Positions 46,948 through 59,001 of a stretch of 64,000 nucleotides of DNA are shown one piece after another. How positions within the stretch are numbered: the stretch's first letter is position 1; every line of letters begins with the position of its first letter. The position numbers and the translations under genes were made by a program. Location of the stretch: assembly GCA_902506565.1 (NCBI GenBank), contig LR732703.1, positions 2,804,425 to 2,868,424 on the forward strand. Direction: 5' to 3'. The notes under the pieces were generated by a model, which searched no databases, was not told the DNA's origin, and saw only the letters and a program-made list of their open reading frames with translations. The stretch is from Burkholderiales bacterium 8X. Lineage in GTDB: Bacteria > Pseudomonadota > Gammaproteobacteria > Burkholderiales > Burkholderiaceae_C.

Positions 46948-48881
46948 CGGCGTGCGGCCCGCTGGGATTCGGCGCCGAGCTGTGCCGTGCTGCGCATCGC
47001 GCGCGCCAGCGAAGTCGCATCGGCATGCGGCAGCGGGTAGTAGACGGCGCCCATTCCCGCGGCCAGGTCTCGTGCGGGTTGCTGTGGATGAAGCGAGGTG
47101 TCGAGCACCAAGGACGTGATGCCGGCCGCACGCAGGCGCCTCGCCGAATCGAGCGCCTCGATGGTGGCACGCTCGCGCCCGCCGGTGCCGTCGCGTGCCA
47201 CGTTGGCGCGGCCGTCGGTCAGCACCACGACGATCGGCGTGCGTCCCTGCTGGCGTGTCGTCACCGCGAGCGCGAGCGTCACGTCGATGGCCGTGGCGAG
47301 TGGCGTGCCGCCGCCGCCTGCCAATCCGGCGAGGGTGCGCTTGGCGCGAACCAGCGACCGGGTCGGCGGCAGCAGGACCTGTGCGTCCCGTCCGCGAAAG
47401 GCGATCAGCGACACGCTGTCCCGCCGCGCATAGCAGCTGGCGAGCAACAACTCGACCGCGCCCTTCGCCTCTGCCAGCCGATGCAAGGCGGCCGAGCCGG
47501 AGGCATCGACGGCGAACAGCGTGGTGGTCTCGTTGCGCTGCTTGAACCGCGTGATCCGGAAGTCTGCTCGCCGGATCTGCACCGCAGAAGCCGAAGCGCC
47601 GGCGGCGTGGGCCTGCGGGTTCGCGTCGGTCGCTCGTCGGATGGCTTGCCAGGGCGCGGCGGCGCGCAAGGTCTCGATCAGGTTCACGCGCGCTCCGCCA
47701 CGCGGAGCGCCTGCCAAGTAGCCGTCGGGGCGTCCCCGAAGCATGCCCTTGATGACGGCACCCACCCGTCCGGCGCGCTGCGAACGCACGGTCGAAAGCG
47801 GTCCGGCCTTTAAGGTGTTGAGCAGGCCCGGCGGCAAACTGGCCGCGGCCGCTTGCAACAGGACTTCGGCCGCATCGCCGTGGCCGCGTGCCACGGCGCT
47901 GTCTTCTTTCGCCCGGGGCTCGCTGCGGTTCGGCCGATCGGTCGACTCGACCGGCGAAGAAGGCGCCGGGTCGACATGGCTCGCGTCCGAAGCAGCGTTC
48001 GATTGGTCGAGATCCGACGGCTCTTCCGAGCCTGCTGCGGCATCGTCGGTGTCTTCTTGGTCTTGAGACGTCTCGGCAGGAAACGCCGTGGCACGCGGCC
48101 CGAGCACGAGGCGGACTGCCAGCGCGGCGTCGTCTGCAGAGAGCTGCGTTCGATGATGCAAGGCCGCACTGGCACAGGCCACGCGCAAGGTCAAAAGCGG
48201 CGCACGCATCGAGTCGATGCCGAGCGCCAATGCGGCTTCGCAGATGGCTTCGCACAGTTCGACACCGGCCTCGACGCCGGGCAGCGATTGGCGCGCGAAA
48301 GCGATGTCGCTGCGGACCCAATCCCTCTGCAAGGCCGGAAGCGGCGCCGGAGCCGCCTTGGCCGGAAGCATCTCGAAGTCCAGGTGAAACGACAGGCGAT
48401 CGAGCAGCTTCGCCGGAGGCCGCGGATCGTCGGCCGCGCCAGTGTCGAACGCCACGATGCCGACTCGACTCGGCATGCACGTGGCGACGCCATGGCGTTC
48501 GGTGGCGACCTGCCGTGAATCGAGTACGGCAGCCAGGTGGGCCGCGCATCGATCGGCCAACCGATCGGCGGAGTGCAGCAGCAACACGCCGCCATCGGCT
48601 TCGATGAGGAGGCCTTGCCGCGCCACCGGCTTGCCGCGTGCAAGCGTCGCGACGAGATCGAGGCCGCCGAGCAAGCGGTCTTCCTCGATGTTCAGCGGCA
48701 CGGTGCGCATCGCCGAGCCGGCGGGCAGCCAGTCGGCCACTTGCCGCAACCAGAGATCGCGTTGCGATTCGGCGTATCCACGGAGCACCACACCGCCGGT
48801 TCCGACCGGGTCGACGCAAAACAAGGCAGCCGCCAGCACGGCGTCGTCGGGAAGCGCCGCCGACAACCGGCTGTCGATCAT
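46944..48881 (-). CDS. bchD: magnesium chelatase subunit D
   Basis: BchD, 645 residues. The N-terminal AAA-like part has lost a working Walker A, as is normal for D subunits; a Pro- and acidic-rich linker (about 300-345) follows, and a C-terminal von Willebrand A domain carries the MIDAS motif FAVDASGSAAL near residue 457 and VVVLTDGRANV. It forms a ring with BchI and helps insert Mg into protoporphyrin IX. ATG overlaps the bchI stop by 4 nt. BchH, the porphyrin-binding subunit, is not in the window. Confidence 0.96.
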   Translation of the reverse strand: MIDSRLSAALPDDAVLAAALFCVDPVGTGGVVLRGYAESQRDLWLRQVADWLPAGSAMRTVPLNIEEDRLLGGLDLVATLARGKPVARQGLLIEADGGVLLLHSADRLADRCAAHLAAVLDSRQVATERHGVATCMPSRVGIVAFDTGAADDPRPPAKLLDRLSFHLDFEMLPAKAAPAPLPALQRDWVRSDIAFARQSLPGVEAGVELCEAICEAALALGIDSMRAPLLTLRVACASAALHHRTQLSADDAALAVRLVLGPRATAFPAETSQDQEDTDDAAAGSEEPSDLDQSNAASDASHVDPAPSSPVESTDRPNRSEPRAKEDSAVARGHGDAAEVLLQAAAASLPPGLLNTLKAGPLSTVRSQRAGRVGAVIKGMLRGRPDGYLAGAPRGGARVNLIETLRAAAPWQAIRRATDANPQAHAAGASASAVQIRRADFRITRFKQRNETTTLFAVDASGSAALHRLAEAKGAVELLLASCYARRDSVSLIAFRGRDAQVLLPPTRSLVRAKRTLAGLAGGGGTPLATAIDVTLALAVTTRQQGRTPIVVVLTDGRANVARDGTGGRERATIEALDSARRLRAAGITSLVLDTSLHPQQPARDLAAGMGAVYYPLPHADATSLARAMRSTAQLGAESQRAARR

Positions 48882-49897
48882 GGGCCGAACAGCGCCTCGA
48901 CCGCCTTGTCGACCCGTGCCGTCGAGCCCGTGTCGTCGAGCGGGTTGCGGCGCAACCGGTGGCGCAGCGCCGAGGGTGCGATGCTGCGCAGATGGGCATC
49001 GTCGACGGCGGCGTCGCCTTGCAGGGCGGCGAGTGCGCGGGCCGCGCGGATCAAGGCCAACTCGCCGCGCAACCCATCGGTGCCGAGGCTCACGCAGAGT
49101 TGCGCCGCGCGCTCGAGGGCGGTGTCGGACACCTCCACCTCGTCCAGCCGTGCACGGCCGGCCACGATTCGGCGACGCACCTTGGTTTCCTCGGGCGCCC
49201 ATTTCTTGATGAATTCTTCGGCGTTCCGGTCGTAGGCGTCGCGGCGCTTGATCACCTCGACCCGCGACGGGATGTCGCGCGGCGTGCCGACCTCCACCGA
49301 CAGACCGAACCGGTCGAGCAGCTGAGGACGCAGCTCGCCTTCTTCCGGGTTGCCGCTTCCGACCAGCACGAAGCGCGCGGGATGCCTCACGCTGAGGCCC
49401 TCGCGCTCGATCACGTTCTCGCCCGAGGCCGCGACGTCGATCAGCAAGTCGACCAGGTGGTCTTCCAGCAGGTTGACTTCGTCGATGTACAGGAAGCCGC
49501 GGTGCGCGCGCGCGAGCAGGCCGGGCTCGAATGCCTTCACGCCCTGGCTCAATGCGCGTTCCAGATCGAGGGCGCCCGCGACCCGGTCTTCGGTGGCACC
49601 CAGCGGCATGTCCACGACCGGTACGGCAACCAGGCAGCTGCGCGCGGCATGCGCCGACTTGAGCAACCTGCATGCATCGCAAGCGGCCGCCCCTCCGGCC
49701 GGATCGCAGTGGTAAGCGCAGCCGGCCACGGCTCGCATCCGGGGCAGCAATGCAGCCAGCCCCCGTACCGCGGTCGATTTGCCGGTGCCCCTGTCGCCGA
49801 AGACCAGTACCCCGCCTACGCCCGGATCCACGGCGGCGATGAGGATCGCGCGTTTCATCTCGTCTTGCCCGACGATGGCGGAAAAAGGAAAAACCAC
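48878..49897 (-). CDS. bchI: magnesium chelatase subunit I (AAA+ ATPase)
   Basis: BchI, 339 residues. Walker A is GDRGTGKS (34-41), then a Cys-rich stretch (YHCDPAGGAAACDACR) seen in BchI, Walker B GFLYIDEVNLL and the sensor block VLVGSGNPEEGELRPQLLDRFGL (in parts). It powers Mg insertion with BchD and BchH. Start is GTG at 49897 in a G-rich leader. The promoter gap upstream (49898-50015) is shared with a divergent HiPIP gene and holds three TGTCAG words. Confidence 0.97.
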   Translation of the reverse strand: MVFPFSAIVGQDEMKRAILIAAVDPGVGGVLVFGDRGTGKSTAVRGLAALLPRMRAVAGCAYHCDPAGGAAACDACRLLKSAHAARSCLVAVPVVDMPLGATEDRVAGALDLERALSQGVKAFEPGLLARAHRGFLYIDEVNLLEDHLVDLLIDVAASGENVIEREGLSVRHPARFVLVGSGNPEEGELRPQLLDRFGLSVEVGTPRDIPSRVEVIKRRDAYDRNAEEFIKKWAPEETKVRRRIVAGRARLDEVEVSDTALERAAQLCVSLGTDGLRGELALIRAARALAALQGDAAVDDAHLRSIAPSALRHRLRRNPLDDTGSTARVDKAVEALFGP

Positions 49898-49941
49898 AGC
49901 CCGTGCCCCAAACCTGATCCAGTCACTCCACTATCGCACTT

Positions 49942-50013
49942 GTCAGATCAAATGGCGAGCGAATGTGTCAGACTTATGTGACGGTTCATGGTGAGCCGTT
50001 CAAGGATGTCAGT
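49942..50013. promoter_or_regulatory. TGTCAG repeats in the bchI / HiPIP divergent promoter region
   Basis: TGTCAG occurs at 49942, 49967 and 50008. From 49967 the sequence reads TGT-N12-ACG (49967-49984), one base from the PpsR/CrtJ consensus TGT-N12-ACA. The site may be a weak PpsR target, but the mismatch falls in a conserved position. Control of bchI by PpsR would be normal. Confidence 0.4.
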
Positions 50014-50015
50014 TC

Positions 50016-50313
50016 ATGAGCAACCCAAGTCGACGTGCTTTTGTGATGTGTGTCGTGGCCGGTACCCCGGTTTTCGGCGCATCGCAAGTCGCGGCCCAGG
50101 CAGCCGCAGTGTCGGAAACAGATCCCCAGGCCGTCGCGCTGGGCTTCAAGAACGACACCACCAAGGTGGACAAGGCCAAGTTTCCAAAACACGAGGTCTC
50201 GCAGGTTTGCGGAGGCTGCGCGCTGTACCAGGCCAAGCCGACGGATGCGGTCGGGCCTTGCGCCCTGTTCGCCATGAAGACCGTGCCGGCCAAGGGCTGG
50301 TGCAGTTCCTGGG

Positions 50314-50327
<14 letters not shown>
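50016..50327 (+). CDS. high-potential iron-sulfur protein (HiPIP), Tat-exported
   Basis: A 103-residue periplasmic electron carrier. The N-terminus has SRRAFVMCVVAG, a twin-arginine signal, cleaved near AQA. The mature part holds the four cluster cysteines in HiPIP spacing: CGGC, GPCALF and GWCSSW, with the aromatic and Gly residues of the fold. In several phototrophic betaproteobacteria HiPIP reduces the photosynthetic reaction centre, and its position beside bchI agrees with that. AAGGA precedes the ATG. Its 3' end overlaps the cbbR 3' end by 14 nt. Confidence 0.94.
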
Positions 50328-52892
<2,565 letters not shown>

Positions 52893-52905
52893 AAGGAATT
52901 CGGCG

Positions 52906-53340
52906 ATGCGACTCACCCAGGGCACCTTCTCGTTTCTTCCCGACCTGACCGACGCCCAGATCACCAGCCAGGTCGACCATTGCCTCCGGCACGGCTGGGC
53001 CGTCGGGCTGGAATACACGGACGATCCGCACCCGCGCAACACGTTCTGGGAGATGCACGGCAACCCGATGTTCGACATCCGCGATGCGGCCGGCGTGATG
53101 CTGGAACTGCAGCAGTGCCGCACGACCTATCCCGACCACTACATCCGCCTGACGGCGTTCGATTCGACCCACGGCACCGAATCGGTGGTGCTGTCTTTCA
53201 TCGTGAACCGGCCGGCGGACGAACCGGGCTTTCGCCTGATCCGCACCGAGGAGGCGGGCCGTTCGATCCGCTACAGCATCGAGAGCTATGCCGTGCAGGC
53301 GGCGCCCGAAGGCGCGCGCTACCGAGGCCCGGGGCGATGA
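52906..53340 (+). CDS. cbbS: RuBisCO small subunit, form IC
   Basis: CbbS, 144 residues, 13 nt after cbbL. It starts [15 protein letters not shown] and has [28 protein letters not shown]; the C-terminal extension ([13 protein letters not shown]) is the red-type beta-hairpin. AAGGA lies 8 nt before its ATG. It overlaps cbbX by 4 nt. Confidence 0.97.
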   Translation: MRLTQGTFSFLPDLTDAQITSQVDHCLRHGWAVGLEYTDDPHPRNTFWEMHGNPMFDIRDAAGVMLELQQCRTTYPDHYIRLTAFDSTHGTESVVLSFIVNRPADEPGFRLIRTEEAGRSIRYSIESYAVQAAPEGARYRGPGR

Positions 53341-54245
53341 CCGCCACGCTCGACCTCCCTGCCACGCCGGGCCGCCTGCTCGAATCGTCGGGCGTGCGCG
53401 CGGTGCTCGAGCAGCTCGACCGCGAGCTGGTCGGCCTGGCGCCGGTGAAAGGCCGGCTGCGCGACATCGCCGCATTGCTGCTGATCGACAAGCTGCGCGC
53501 CGAACAGGGGCTGCAATCCACGCCGCCCTCGCTGCACATGTGCTTCACCGGCAACCCCGGCACCGGCAAGACCACGGTCTCGATGCGCATGGCCGAGGTG
53601 CTCAAGCAACTCGGCTACGTCCGCAAGGGGCACCTGGTGGCGGTGACGCGCGACGACCTGGTCGGCCAGTTCATCGGCCACACCGCACCCAAGACCAGGG
53701 AGGTGGTCAAGAAAGCGATGGGCGGCGTGCTGTTCATCGACGAGGCCTACTACCTCTACAAGCCCGAGAACGAGCGCGACTATGGCCAGGAGTCGATCGA
53801 GATCCTGTTGCAGACGATGGAGAACCATCGCGACGACCTGGTGGTGATCCTGGCCGGCTATGCCGATCGGATGCAGACCTTCTTCGGCAGCAACCCGGGC
53901 ATGGCCTCACGCATCGCGCATCACATCGATTTCCCGGACTACAGCGAGCCGGAGCTGCTGCAGATCGCCGACCTGATGCTGCGCCAGCTCAAGTACCGGT
54001 TCGACGATTCGGCCGTGTCCGCGTTCGGCCGCTACGTCAGCCGGCGCCGGCAGCAGCCCCACTTCGCCAACGCGCGTTCGATCCGCAATGCGCTCGACCG
54101 CATCCGGCTGCGCCACGCGACGCGGCTGTTCTCGATCGACGCGGCGCCCACGCGCGATGCGCTGTGCACGCTCAGCGCCGCGGACATCCTGGCGAGCCGC
54201 GTGTTCGACACCGCCACCGCAGAAAGGACGGACCATGGCCATTGA
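53337..54245 (+). CDS. cbbX: CbbX, red-type RuBisCO activase (AAA+)
   Basis: CbbX, 302 residues, which removes inhibitory sugar phosphates from red-type RuBisCO. Walker A is GNPGTGKTT (72-80), Walker [14 protein letters not shown], with the pore region after [11 protein letters not shown]. It matches the form IC RuBisCO next to it. Its 3' end overlaps cbbY by 11 nt. Confidence 0.97.
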   Translation: MTATLDLPATPGRLLESSGVRAVLEQLDRELVGLAPVKGRLRDIAALLLIDKLRAEQGLQSTPPSLHMCFTGNPGTGKTTVSMRMAEVLKQLGYVRKGHLVAVTRDDLVGQFIGHTAPKTREVVKKAMGGVLFIDEAYYLYKPENERDYGQESIEILLQTMENHRDDLVVILAGYADRMQTFFGSNPGMASRIAHHIDFPDYSEPELLQIADLMLRQLKYRFDDSAVSAFGRYVSRRRQQPHFANARSIRNALDRIRLRHATRLFSIDAAPTRDALCTLSAADILASRVFDTATAERTDHGH

Positions 54246-55014
54246 CGCATTGATCTTCGATGTCGACGGCACCATCGCCGACACCGAGGAGGTTCACCGC
54301 GTGGCCTTCAACCTCGCCTTCGAGCGCTTCGGGCTGGACTGGCGATGGGAACGCACCGACTACCGCGCCCTGCTGGCCGTGGCAGGCGGCAAGGAGCGCA
54401 TCCGCAGCTACATCGACCTGCTGCAGTTGCGGCCTGCCGAGCGTGAGCGCCTGCGCGGCATGGTGCGCGACATCCACCAGCAGAAGACCCGCTTCTACAG
54501 CTCGGCGGTCCGCGACGGCGGCGTGCCGCTGCGCGCCGGCGTGCGGCGGCTGCTGGAAGAAGCGCTGGACGGGGGCTACAAGCTCGCGATCGCGAGCACC
54601 ACCACGGCAGCCAACATCGACGCCCTGCTGAACGCGACGCTCGGTTCGCGCGGCCTCGACATGTTCACCGTGATCGCCTGCGGCGATCAGGTGCTGCACA
54701 AGAAACCGGCGCCCGACATCTATCTGCTCGCGCTGCATGCGCTGGGCTTGCAGCCGCAGCAGGCCATCGCCTTCGAGGATTCGCCGAACGGACTGCGCGC
54801 GGCGACGGCCGCCGGCCTGTGGACGGTCGTCACGCCGAACTTCTGGACCGAGGACCACGACTTCGCGGGCGCAGGATTGCTGCTGCCTCACCTCGGCGAC
54901 CAGGCCCAGCCGCTGCCGGGCGAGCCCGGCCGCCGGCTGGCGTCGGCGGCCTGGCTGACCTGCGAGGAAGTGGTGCGGCAGGCGACGCGCGCACCGGTTC
55001 CGATGACCCACTGA
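54235..55014 (+). CDS. cbbY: CbbY, HAD-family sugar bisphosphate phosphatase
   Basis: A 259-residue HAD hydrolase. The nucleophile motif is [11 protein letters not shown], then the cap domain, AIASTT, and the Lys/Asp motif [16 protein letters not shown] with FEDSPNGL. CbbY removes xylulose-1,5-bisphosphate, an inhibitor of RuBisCO that CbbX releases, so the two work in series. AAAGGA precedes the ATG inside the cbbX end. Confidence 0.95.
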   Translation: MAIDALIFDVDGTIADTEEVHRVAFNLAFERFGLDWRWERTDYRALLAVAGGKERIRSYIDLLQLRPAERERLRGMVRDIHQQKTRFYSSAVRDGGVPLRAGVRRLLEEALDGGYKLAIASTTTAANIDALLNATLGSRGLDMFTVIACGDQVLHKKPAPDIYLLALHALGLQPQQAIAFEDSPNGLRAATAAGLWTVVTPNFWTEDHDFAGAGLLLPHLGDQAQPLPGEPGRRLASAAWLTCEEVVRQATRAPVPMTH

Positions 55015-55034
55015 ACCCTCTCGAAAGCCCCTCG

Positions 55035-56093
55035 ATGCCCACCGGTGGAAAGTCGACCCTGACCCAGTTCCTCATCGAGGAACGCCGCCGCGCACCGGGT
55101 GCGACCGGCGAACTGAATGCGCTCATCACCGACGTGTCGCTCGCCTGCAAGGCGATCTCGCGCCGGGTCGCCTACGGTGCGCTCGACGGGCGGGCCGATC
55201 CACCTCGCGGCGAGCCGCACGACACGCTCGACGTGGTGAGCAACCGGATGTTCCTGCGCGCCAACGAATGGGGCGGCCATGTCGCCGGCATGGTGTCGAA
55301 AGACCTGGAACTGCCCTATGTCTTGCCGACCCAGTACCCGCGCGGCAAGTACCTGCTGATGTTCGATCCCCTCGACGGCTCGGCCAGCGTCGACGTGAAC
55401 GTGGCGGTGGGCAGCATCTTCTCGATCGTGCGGGCCGCGCGCCCGGGCGAGGACGCCGCTGCGGACGACTTCCTGCAGCCCGGCACAAGGCAGGTGTGTG
55501 CCGGCTACGCGATCTACGGTCCATCGACCATGCTGGTGCTGACACTCGGCAACGGCACCCACGCCTTCACGCTCGAACCACTGCTGGGCGAGTGGGTGTT
55601 GAGCCACCCGAGGCTGCGCATTCCGACGCGAGCCCGCGAGTTCGCCATCAACGCCTCCAACAGCCGATTCTGGGAGCCGGCGGTGAAGCGCTACGTCGAC
55701 GAATGCCTCGCCGGCCAGCCCGGGCCGCGCGGCTGCGACTTCAACATGCGCTGGGTCGCCTCGCTGGTGGCCGAGGCGCACCGGATCCTGATGCGCGGCG
55801 GCGCTTTCCTGTCGCCGCGCGACGGCGCCGATCCGAACCAGGCGGGCGGGCTTCGGCTCTTGTACGAATCCAACCCGATCGCGTTCCTGATCGAGCAGGC
55901 CGGCGGCCGCGCCAGCAACGGCCGCCAACGCCTGATGGAGCTGGTGCCCCAGGCGCTGCACCAGCGCGCAGGCTTCTTCTTCGGATCGACGGAAGAAGTC
56001 GACCGGATCGAGGCCTATCACCTCGACGTACCGCAGGACAGCTACGTGTCGCCGCTGTTCGGTCGGCGCGGCCTGTTCGCCAACGCAGCCTGA
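55035..56093 (+). CDS. cbbF: fructose-1,6-bisphosphatase class 1
   Basis: A 352-residue class I FBPase, acting in the Calvin cycle on fructose (and perhaps sedoheptulose) bisphosphate. Family residues are MFDPLDGSASVDVNVAVGSIFSI, YAIYGPSTMLVLT, NMRWVASLVAEAHRIL and IEQAGGRASNG. Start at 55035 lies 20 nt after cbbY. It is followed by cbbP, so the operon contains the two enzymes that regenerate ribulose-1,5-bisphosphate specifically. Confidence 0.96.
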   Translation: MPTGGKSTLTQFLIEERRRAPGATGELNALITDVSLACKAISRRVAYGALDGRADPPRGEPHDTLDVVSNRMFLRANEWGGHVAGMVSKDLELPYVLPTQYPRGKYLLMFDPLDGSASVDVNVAVGSIFSIVRAARPGEDAAADDFLQPGTRQVCAGYAIYGPSTMLVLTLGNGTHAFTLEPLLGEWVLSHPRLRIPTRAREFAINASNSRFWEPAVKRYVDECLAGQPGPRGCDFNMRWVASLVAEAHRILMRGGAFLSPRDGADPNQAGGLRLLYESNPIAFLIEQAGGRASNGRQRLMELVPQALHQRAGFFFGSTEEVDRIEAYHLDVPQDSYVSPLFGRRGLFANAA

Positions 56094-56103
56094 GGCACGA
56101 GGG

Positions 56104-56982
56104 ATGTCGGCACGCCACCCCATCGTCGCGATCACCGGTTCGTCCGGCGCCGGCACGACCTCCGTCACGCGCACCTTCGAGAACATCTTCCGGCGCGAAG
56201 GCGTGAACGCAGCGGTGGTCGAAGGCGACAGCTTTCACCGCCACGATCGCGCCGCCATGAAGGCCGCGATGGCCGAAGCCGAGGCCGCGGGCGTGGCGCA
56301 CTTCAGCCACTTCGGCGAGGAAGCCAACCTGTTCGAGGAGCTGGCCGCGCTGTTTCGGGACTATGCGAGAAGCGGCGTCGGGCGCAGCCGCAAGTACCTG
56401 CACGACGCGGCCGAGGCCGCGCCGCATGCGCAAGCGCCGGGCACCTTCACCGCCTGGGAGATGCTGAAGCCCAGCGAGTTGCTGTTCTACGAGGGCCTGC
56501 ATGGCGGGGTGTCCACCGAGAAGGTCGACATCGCGGGCCAGGTCGACCTGCTGATCGGCGTGGTGCCGGTGATCAACCTGGAATGGATCCAGAAGCTGCA
56601 CCGCGACCGCAACACGCGTGGCTATTCGACCGAGGCGGTGACCGACGTGATCCTGCGTCGCATGCACGACTACGTGCACTACATCTGTCCGCAGTTCATG
56701 CGCACGCACATCAACTTCCAGCGCGTGCCGGTGGTCGACACCTCCAACCCGTTCATCGCGCGCACCATTCCGACCGCCGACGAAAGCCTGGTGGTGATCC
56801 GCTTCGCCAACCCCTCCGGCATCGATTTCCCCTACCTGCTGAGCATGCTGCACGACTCGTTCATGTCGCGTGCCAATACGCTGGTGGTGCCGGGCGGAAA
56901 GATGGAGCTGGCCATGCAGCTGATCTTCACGCCGCTCATCATGCGGCTGGTGGAGCGCCGCAAGAAGGCACTGGCCAACTGA
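56104..56982 (+). CDS. cbbP: phosphoribulokinase
   Basis: A 292-residue bacterial phosphoribulokinase. The P-loop is GSSGAGTT (12-19), followed by EGDSFHRHDR, the lid with HFGEEANLFEELA, and FYEGLHGG. It makes ribulose-1,5-bisphosphate from ribulose-5-phosphate and ATP. Last gene of the visible cbb operon; the next gene is convergent 26 nt away, so transketolase, aldolase and PGK genes must be elsewhere. Confidence 0.97.
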   Translation: MSARHPIVAITGSSGAGTTSVTRTFENIFRREGVNAAVVEGDSFHRHDRAAMKAAMAEAEAAGVAHFSHFGEEANLFEELAALFRDYARSGVGRSRKYLHDAAEAAPHAQAPGTFTAWEMLKPSELLFYEGLHGGVSTEKVDIAGQVDLLIGVVPVINLEWIQKLHRDRNTRGYSTEAVTDVILRRMHDYVHYICPQFMRTHINFQRVPVVDTSNPFIARTIPTADESLVVIRFANPSGIDFPYLLSMLHDSFMSRANTLVVPGGKMELAMQLIFTPLIMRLVERRKKALAN

Positions 56983-57008
56983 AGGCGTCGGCGGCTGCGC
57001 CAGCAGCG

Positions 57009-57278
57009 TCAGCCGCTTCGCCAGCGACGCACCAGGTCGAAGCCGTGCGCGAGACCGGCCGCTGCCAGCCAAGCTGCGACCCAGGGCCAGGCAGCACCGG
57101 ACAGCGCCGCTCGCAGCGCGCACATCAGGCACAGGCCCGAGACCAGGTTGGCGAGGAAGTCGCGCGGGCGCACGCCGAGGCCGGTCATCCGGTGGTGAAC
57201 CAGCAGCGCCAATCCCTCGAGCAGGGTGAAGCCGATCAGCAGATCGATGATCCGGCCGTCCACGAACCAGGCTTGCAC
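57009..57278 (-). CDS. small membrane protein downstream of tspO
   Basis: An 89-residue protein with three hydrophobic helices (IIDLLIGFTLLEGLALLV, FLANLVSGLCLMCALRAAL, and a Trp/Ala-rich third around WVAAWLAAAGLAHG). No family is recognised. It follows tspO by 15 nt on the same strand and looks like the last gene of the bchG-lhaA-bchP-tspO run. A role in tetrapyrrole or membrane assembly is only guilt by association. Confidence 0.7.
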   Translation of the reverse strand: MQAWFVDGRIIDLLIGFTLLEGLALLVHHRMTGLGVRPRDFLANLVSGLCLMCALRAALSGAAWPWVAAWLAAAGLAHGFDLVRRWRSG

Positions 57279-57293
57279 GGCGGCCTCTTCTCG

Positions 57294-57791
57294 TCAGCCC
57301 GCGCCGAACGGTCCGTTGAGCCGCACGGTCGCCAGGTTCAGCAACCCCGCGAACGTCACCCACGCCAGGTAAGGCAGCAGCAGCCAGGTCGCGGTCCTCG
57401 AATGGCGGTACAGCGCCACCATCAGCGCCAGCACCGAGAGCCAGAGGAACACGACCTCGAACAGTGCCCAGTCGGGCCGGCGCAGCCGGAAGTAGAGCAG
57501 GCTCCAGAACACGTTGAGGAAGGCGTTCATCGCGAACAGCGCCAGCGCCCCGTCGCGCGGCGCGCCCTTCGGCGTGCGGCGCCAGGCCAGCACGCCCGCA
57601 GCCGCGGTCAGGCCGTAGATCAGCGTCCAGGCCGGGCCGAACAGCCAGTCCGGCGGCTTCCATGCCGGCTGCGCCAGGCCCCGGTACCAGGGGCCGATGT
57701 CGGTCATGAGGCCGCCGAGCAGCGCGACCCCGAGCGCACAAAGCACGGCGACCAGCACCGGCCGAAGCCGTCGCGCCGCGCCGGAACTCAT
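57294..57791 (-). CDS. tspO: TspO/MBR family protein
   Basis: A 165-residue membrane protein with five helices and the TspO marks WYRGLAQPAWKPPDWLFGPAWTLIYG, NVFWSLLYF and the final WVTFAGLLNLATVRLN. TspO binds tetrapyrroles and in Rhodobacter tunes photosynthesis genes to oxygen. Its ATG overlaps the bchP stop by 4 nt, so it is made with bacteriochlorophyll enzymes. Confidence 0.96.
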   Translation of the reverse strand: MSSGAARRLRPVLVAVLCALGVALLGGLMTDIGPWYRGLAQPAWKPPDWLFGPAWTLIYGLTAAAGVLAWRRTPKGAPRDGALALFAMNAFLNVFWSLLYFRLRRPDWALFEVVFLWLSVLALMVALYRHSRTATWLLLPYLAWVTFAGLLNLATVRLNGPFGAG

Positions 57792-58996
57792 ACCCGCGCG
57801 AGCCCGAGAAGGTGCGCCATGTCCTTGAAGAAGATGCGCACGTGCGCCATCGGCTTCTTGCGCGCGAGCTGCTTGTTCATGTACGACTCGAAGGTGAGTT
57901 GCTGGACATCGCGGTCCTCGCAGATCTTGACGAACCGCTCGCGCCGCCGGTCGCTCGAGTACCAGAACCACTGCATCACGCCCAGCACTCGGAACACGGT
58001 GCCATGCGCCTTCATGAAGCGCTTGCGCGCCTGCCCGAGGCAACGTGCGTCGGCACCGTTCAGCAGGGCCTCGACCGCCTCCGCGGCCAGCTGCCCGCCG
58101 ACCATCGCGTAGTAGATCCCCTCTCCCGATGCGGGGGCGACGACGCCGGCGGCATCGCCGGCCAGCACCACGTCGCGTCCGTTGTCCCAGCGCCGCAAAG
58201 GCCGCATCGGCAGCGGCGCGCCTTCGCGCCGCAGCGTCTGGGCGCCGGCCAGTCCGGCGGCTGCCCGCAGAACGGCAACGGCGCTGCGCATCGAGAAGCC
58301 CTTGTCGGCGGTGCCGGTGCCGATGCTCAGCGTGTCGCCGTGCGGAAAGACCCAGCCGTAGAAGTCGGGCGACAGCGCGCCTTGGTAGTAGACGTCGCAG
58401 CGCGAGCCGTCGTAGCCCGCCGGCAGCGCGGCGGGCGTCTTCACGATCTCGTGGTACGCGAACACGCAGTCGTTCCTCGGCAGCTCCGGCATCGCCTGCT
58501 CTGCGACCCGCGAGCGCGCGCCGTCGGCACCGATCACGCTGCGGGCACGCACGCGCGCGCTCTGCGGCGGACTCTTGCGATCGCTGCCCTGCGACTGGTA
58601 ATGCACCACGCCCACGCCGTCGGCGTCGCGCGTGAAACGCTCGAAAGCGCCGATGCGTCGCACCGCGCCATGGCGCTCGGCGCGCGCACGCAGCCACTCG
58701 TCGAACACGTCGCGGTCGACCATGCCGACGAATCCGTTGTCGATCGGTATGTCGACGCACTTGGCGCTCGGCGCCACCATCCGGGCCGAGCGCGCCTTGG
58801 CCACCAGCAACTCGTCCGGTATCTCGAAGTCCTGAATGAGGCGCGGCGGTATCGCGCCGCCGCACGGCTTGGTGCGGCCGGCACGGTCCAGCAACAACAC
58901 CGAATGCCCGCGGCTGGCCAGCTGCCGGGCGGCAGTGGCACCGGCCGGCCCGCCGCCGACCACAACCACGTCGAAGATTTCTTCGGATGCGTTCAT
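57788..58996 (-). CDS. bchP: geranylgeranyl reductase BchP
   Basis: A 402-residue FAD enzyme that reduces the geranylgeranyl side chain of bacteriochlorophyll to phytyl. Marks are VVVGGGPAGATAARQLA (dinucleotide fold), KPCGGAIPPR, ADGARSRVA and the C-terminal block with FAD residues AGDAAGVVAPASGEGIYYAM. GAGGTGA sets the start. It lies between the lhaA-like gene and tspO, under the promoter upstream of bchG. Confidence 0.97.
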   Translation of the reverse strand: MNASEEIFDVVVVGGGPAGATAARQLASRGHSVLLLDRAGRTKPCGGAIPPRLIQDFEIPDELLVAKARSARMVAPSAKCVDIPIDNGFVGMVDRDVFDEWLRARAERHGAVRRIGAFERFTRDADGVGVVHYQSQGSDRKSPPQSARVRARSVIGADGARSRVAEQAMPELPRNDCVFAYHEIVKTPAALPAGYDGSRCDVYYQGALSPDFYGWVFPHGDTLSIGTGTADKGFSMRSAVAVLRAAAGLAGAQTLRREGAPLPMRPLRRWDNGRDVVLAGDAAGVVAPASGEGIYYAMVGGQLAAEAVEALLNGADARCLGQARKRFMKAHGTVFRVLGVMQWFWYSSDRRRERFVKICEDRDVQQLTFESYMNKQLARKKPMAHVRIFFKDMAHLLGLARV

Positions 58997-59001
58997 GCGG
59001 A

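Noticed and set aside
46030..48999. 989-residue minus-strand frame covering bchO and much of bchD
   Set aside because: Only its last 305 residues are the real BchO; the rest runs out of frame through bchD and is Arg/Ala-rich with no domains.
49941..49953. FNR-like words (TTGTC-AGATCAA) in the bchI-HiPIP gap
   Set aside because: The half-sites are two nt too close and the left half does not match TTGAT.
56991..57016. GCGGCTG / CAGCCGC hairpin between cbbP and the small membrane gene
   Set aside because: It overlaps the end of the membrane-protein gene and has no T-tract, so I did not call a terminator.
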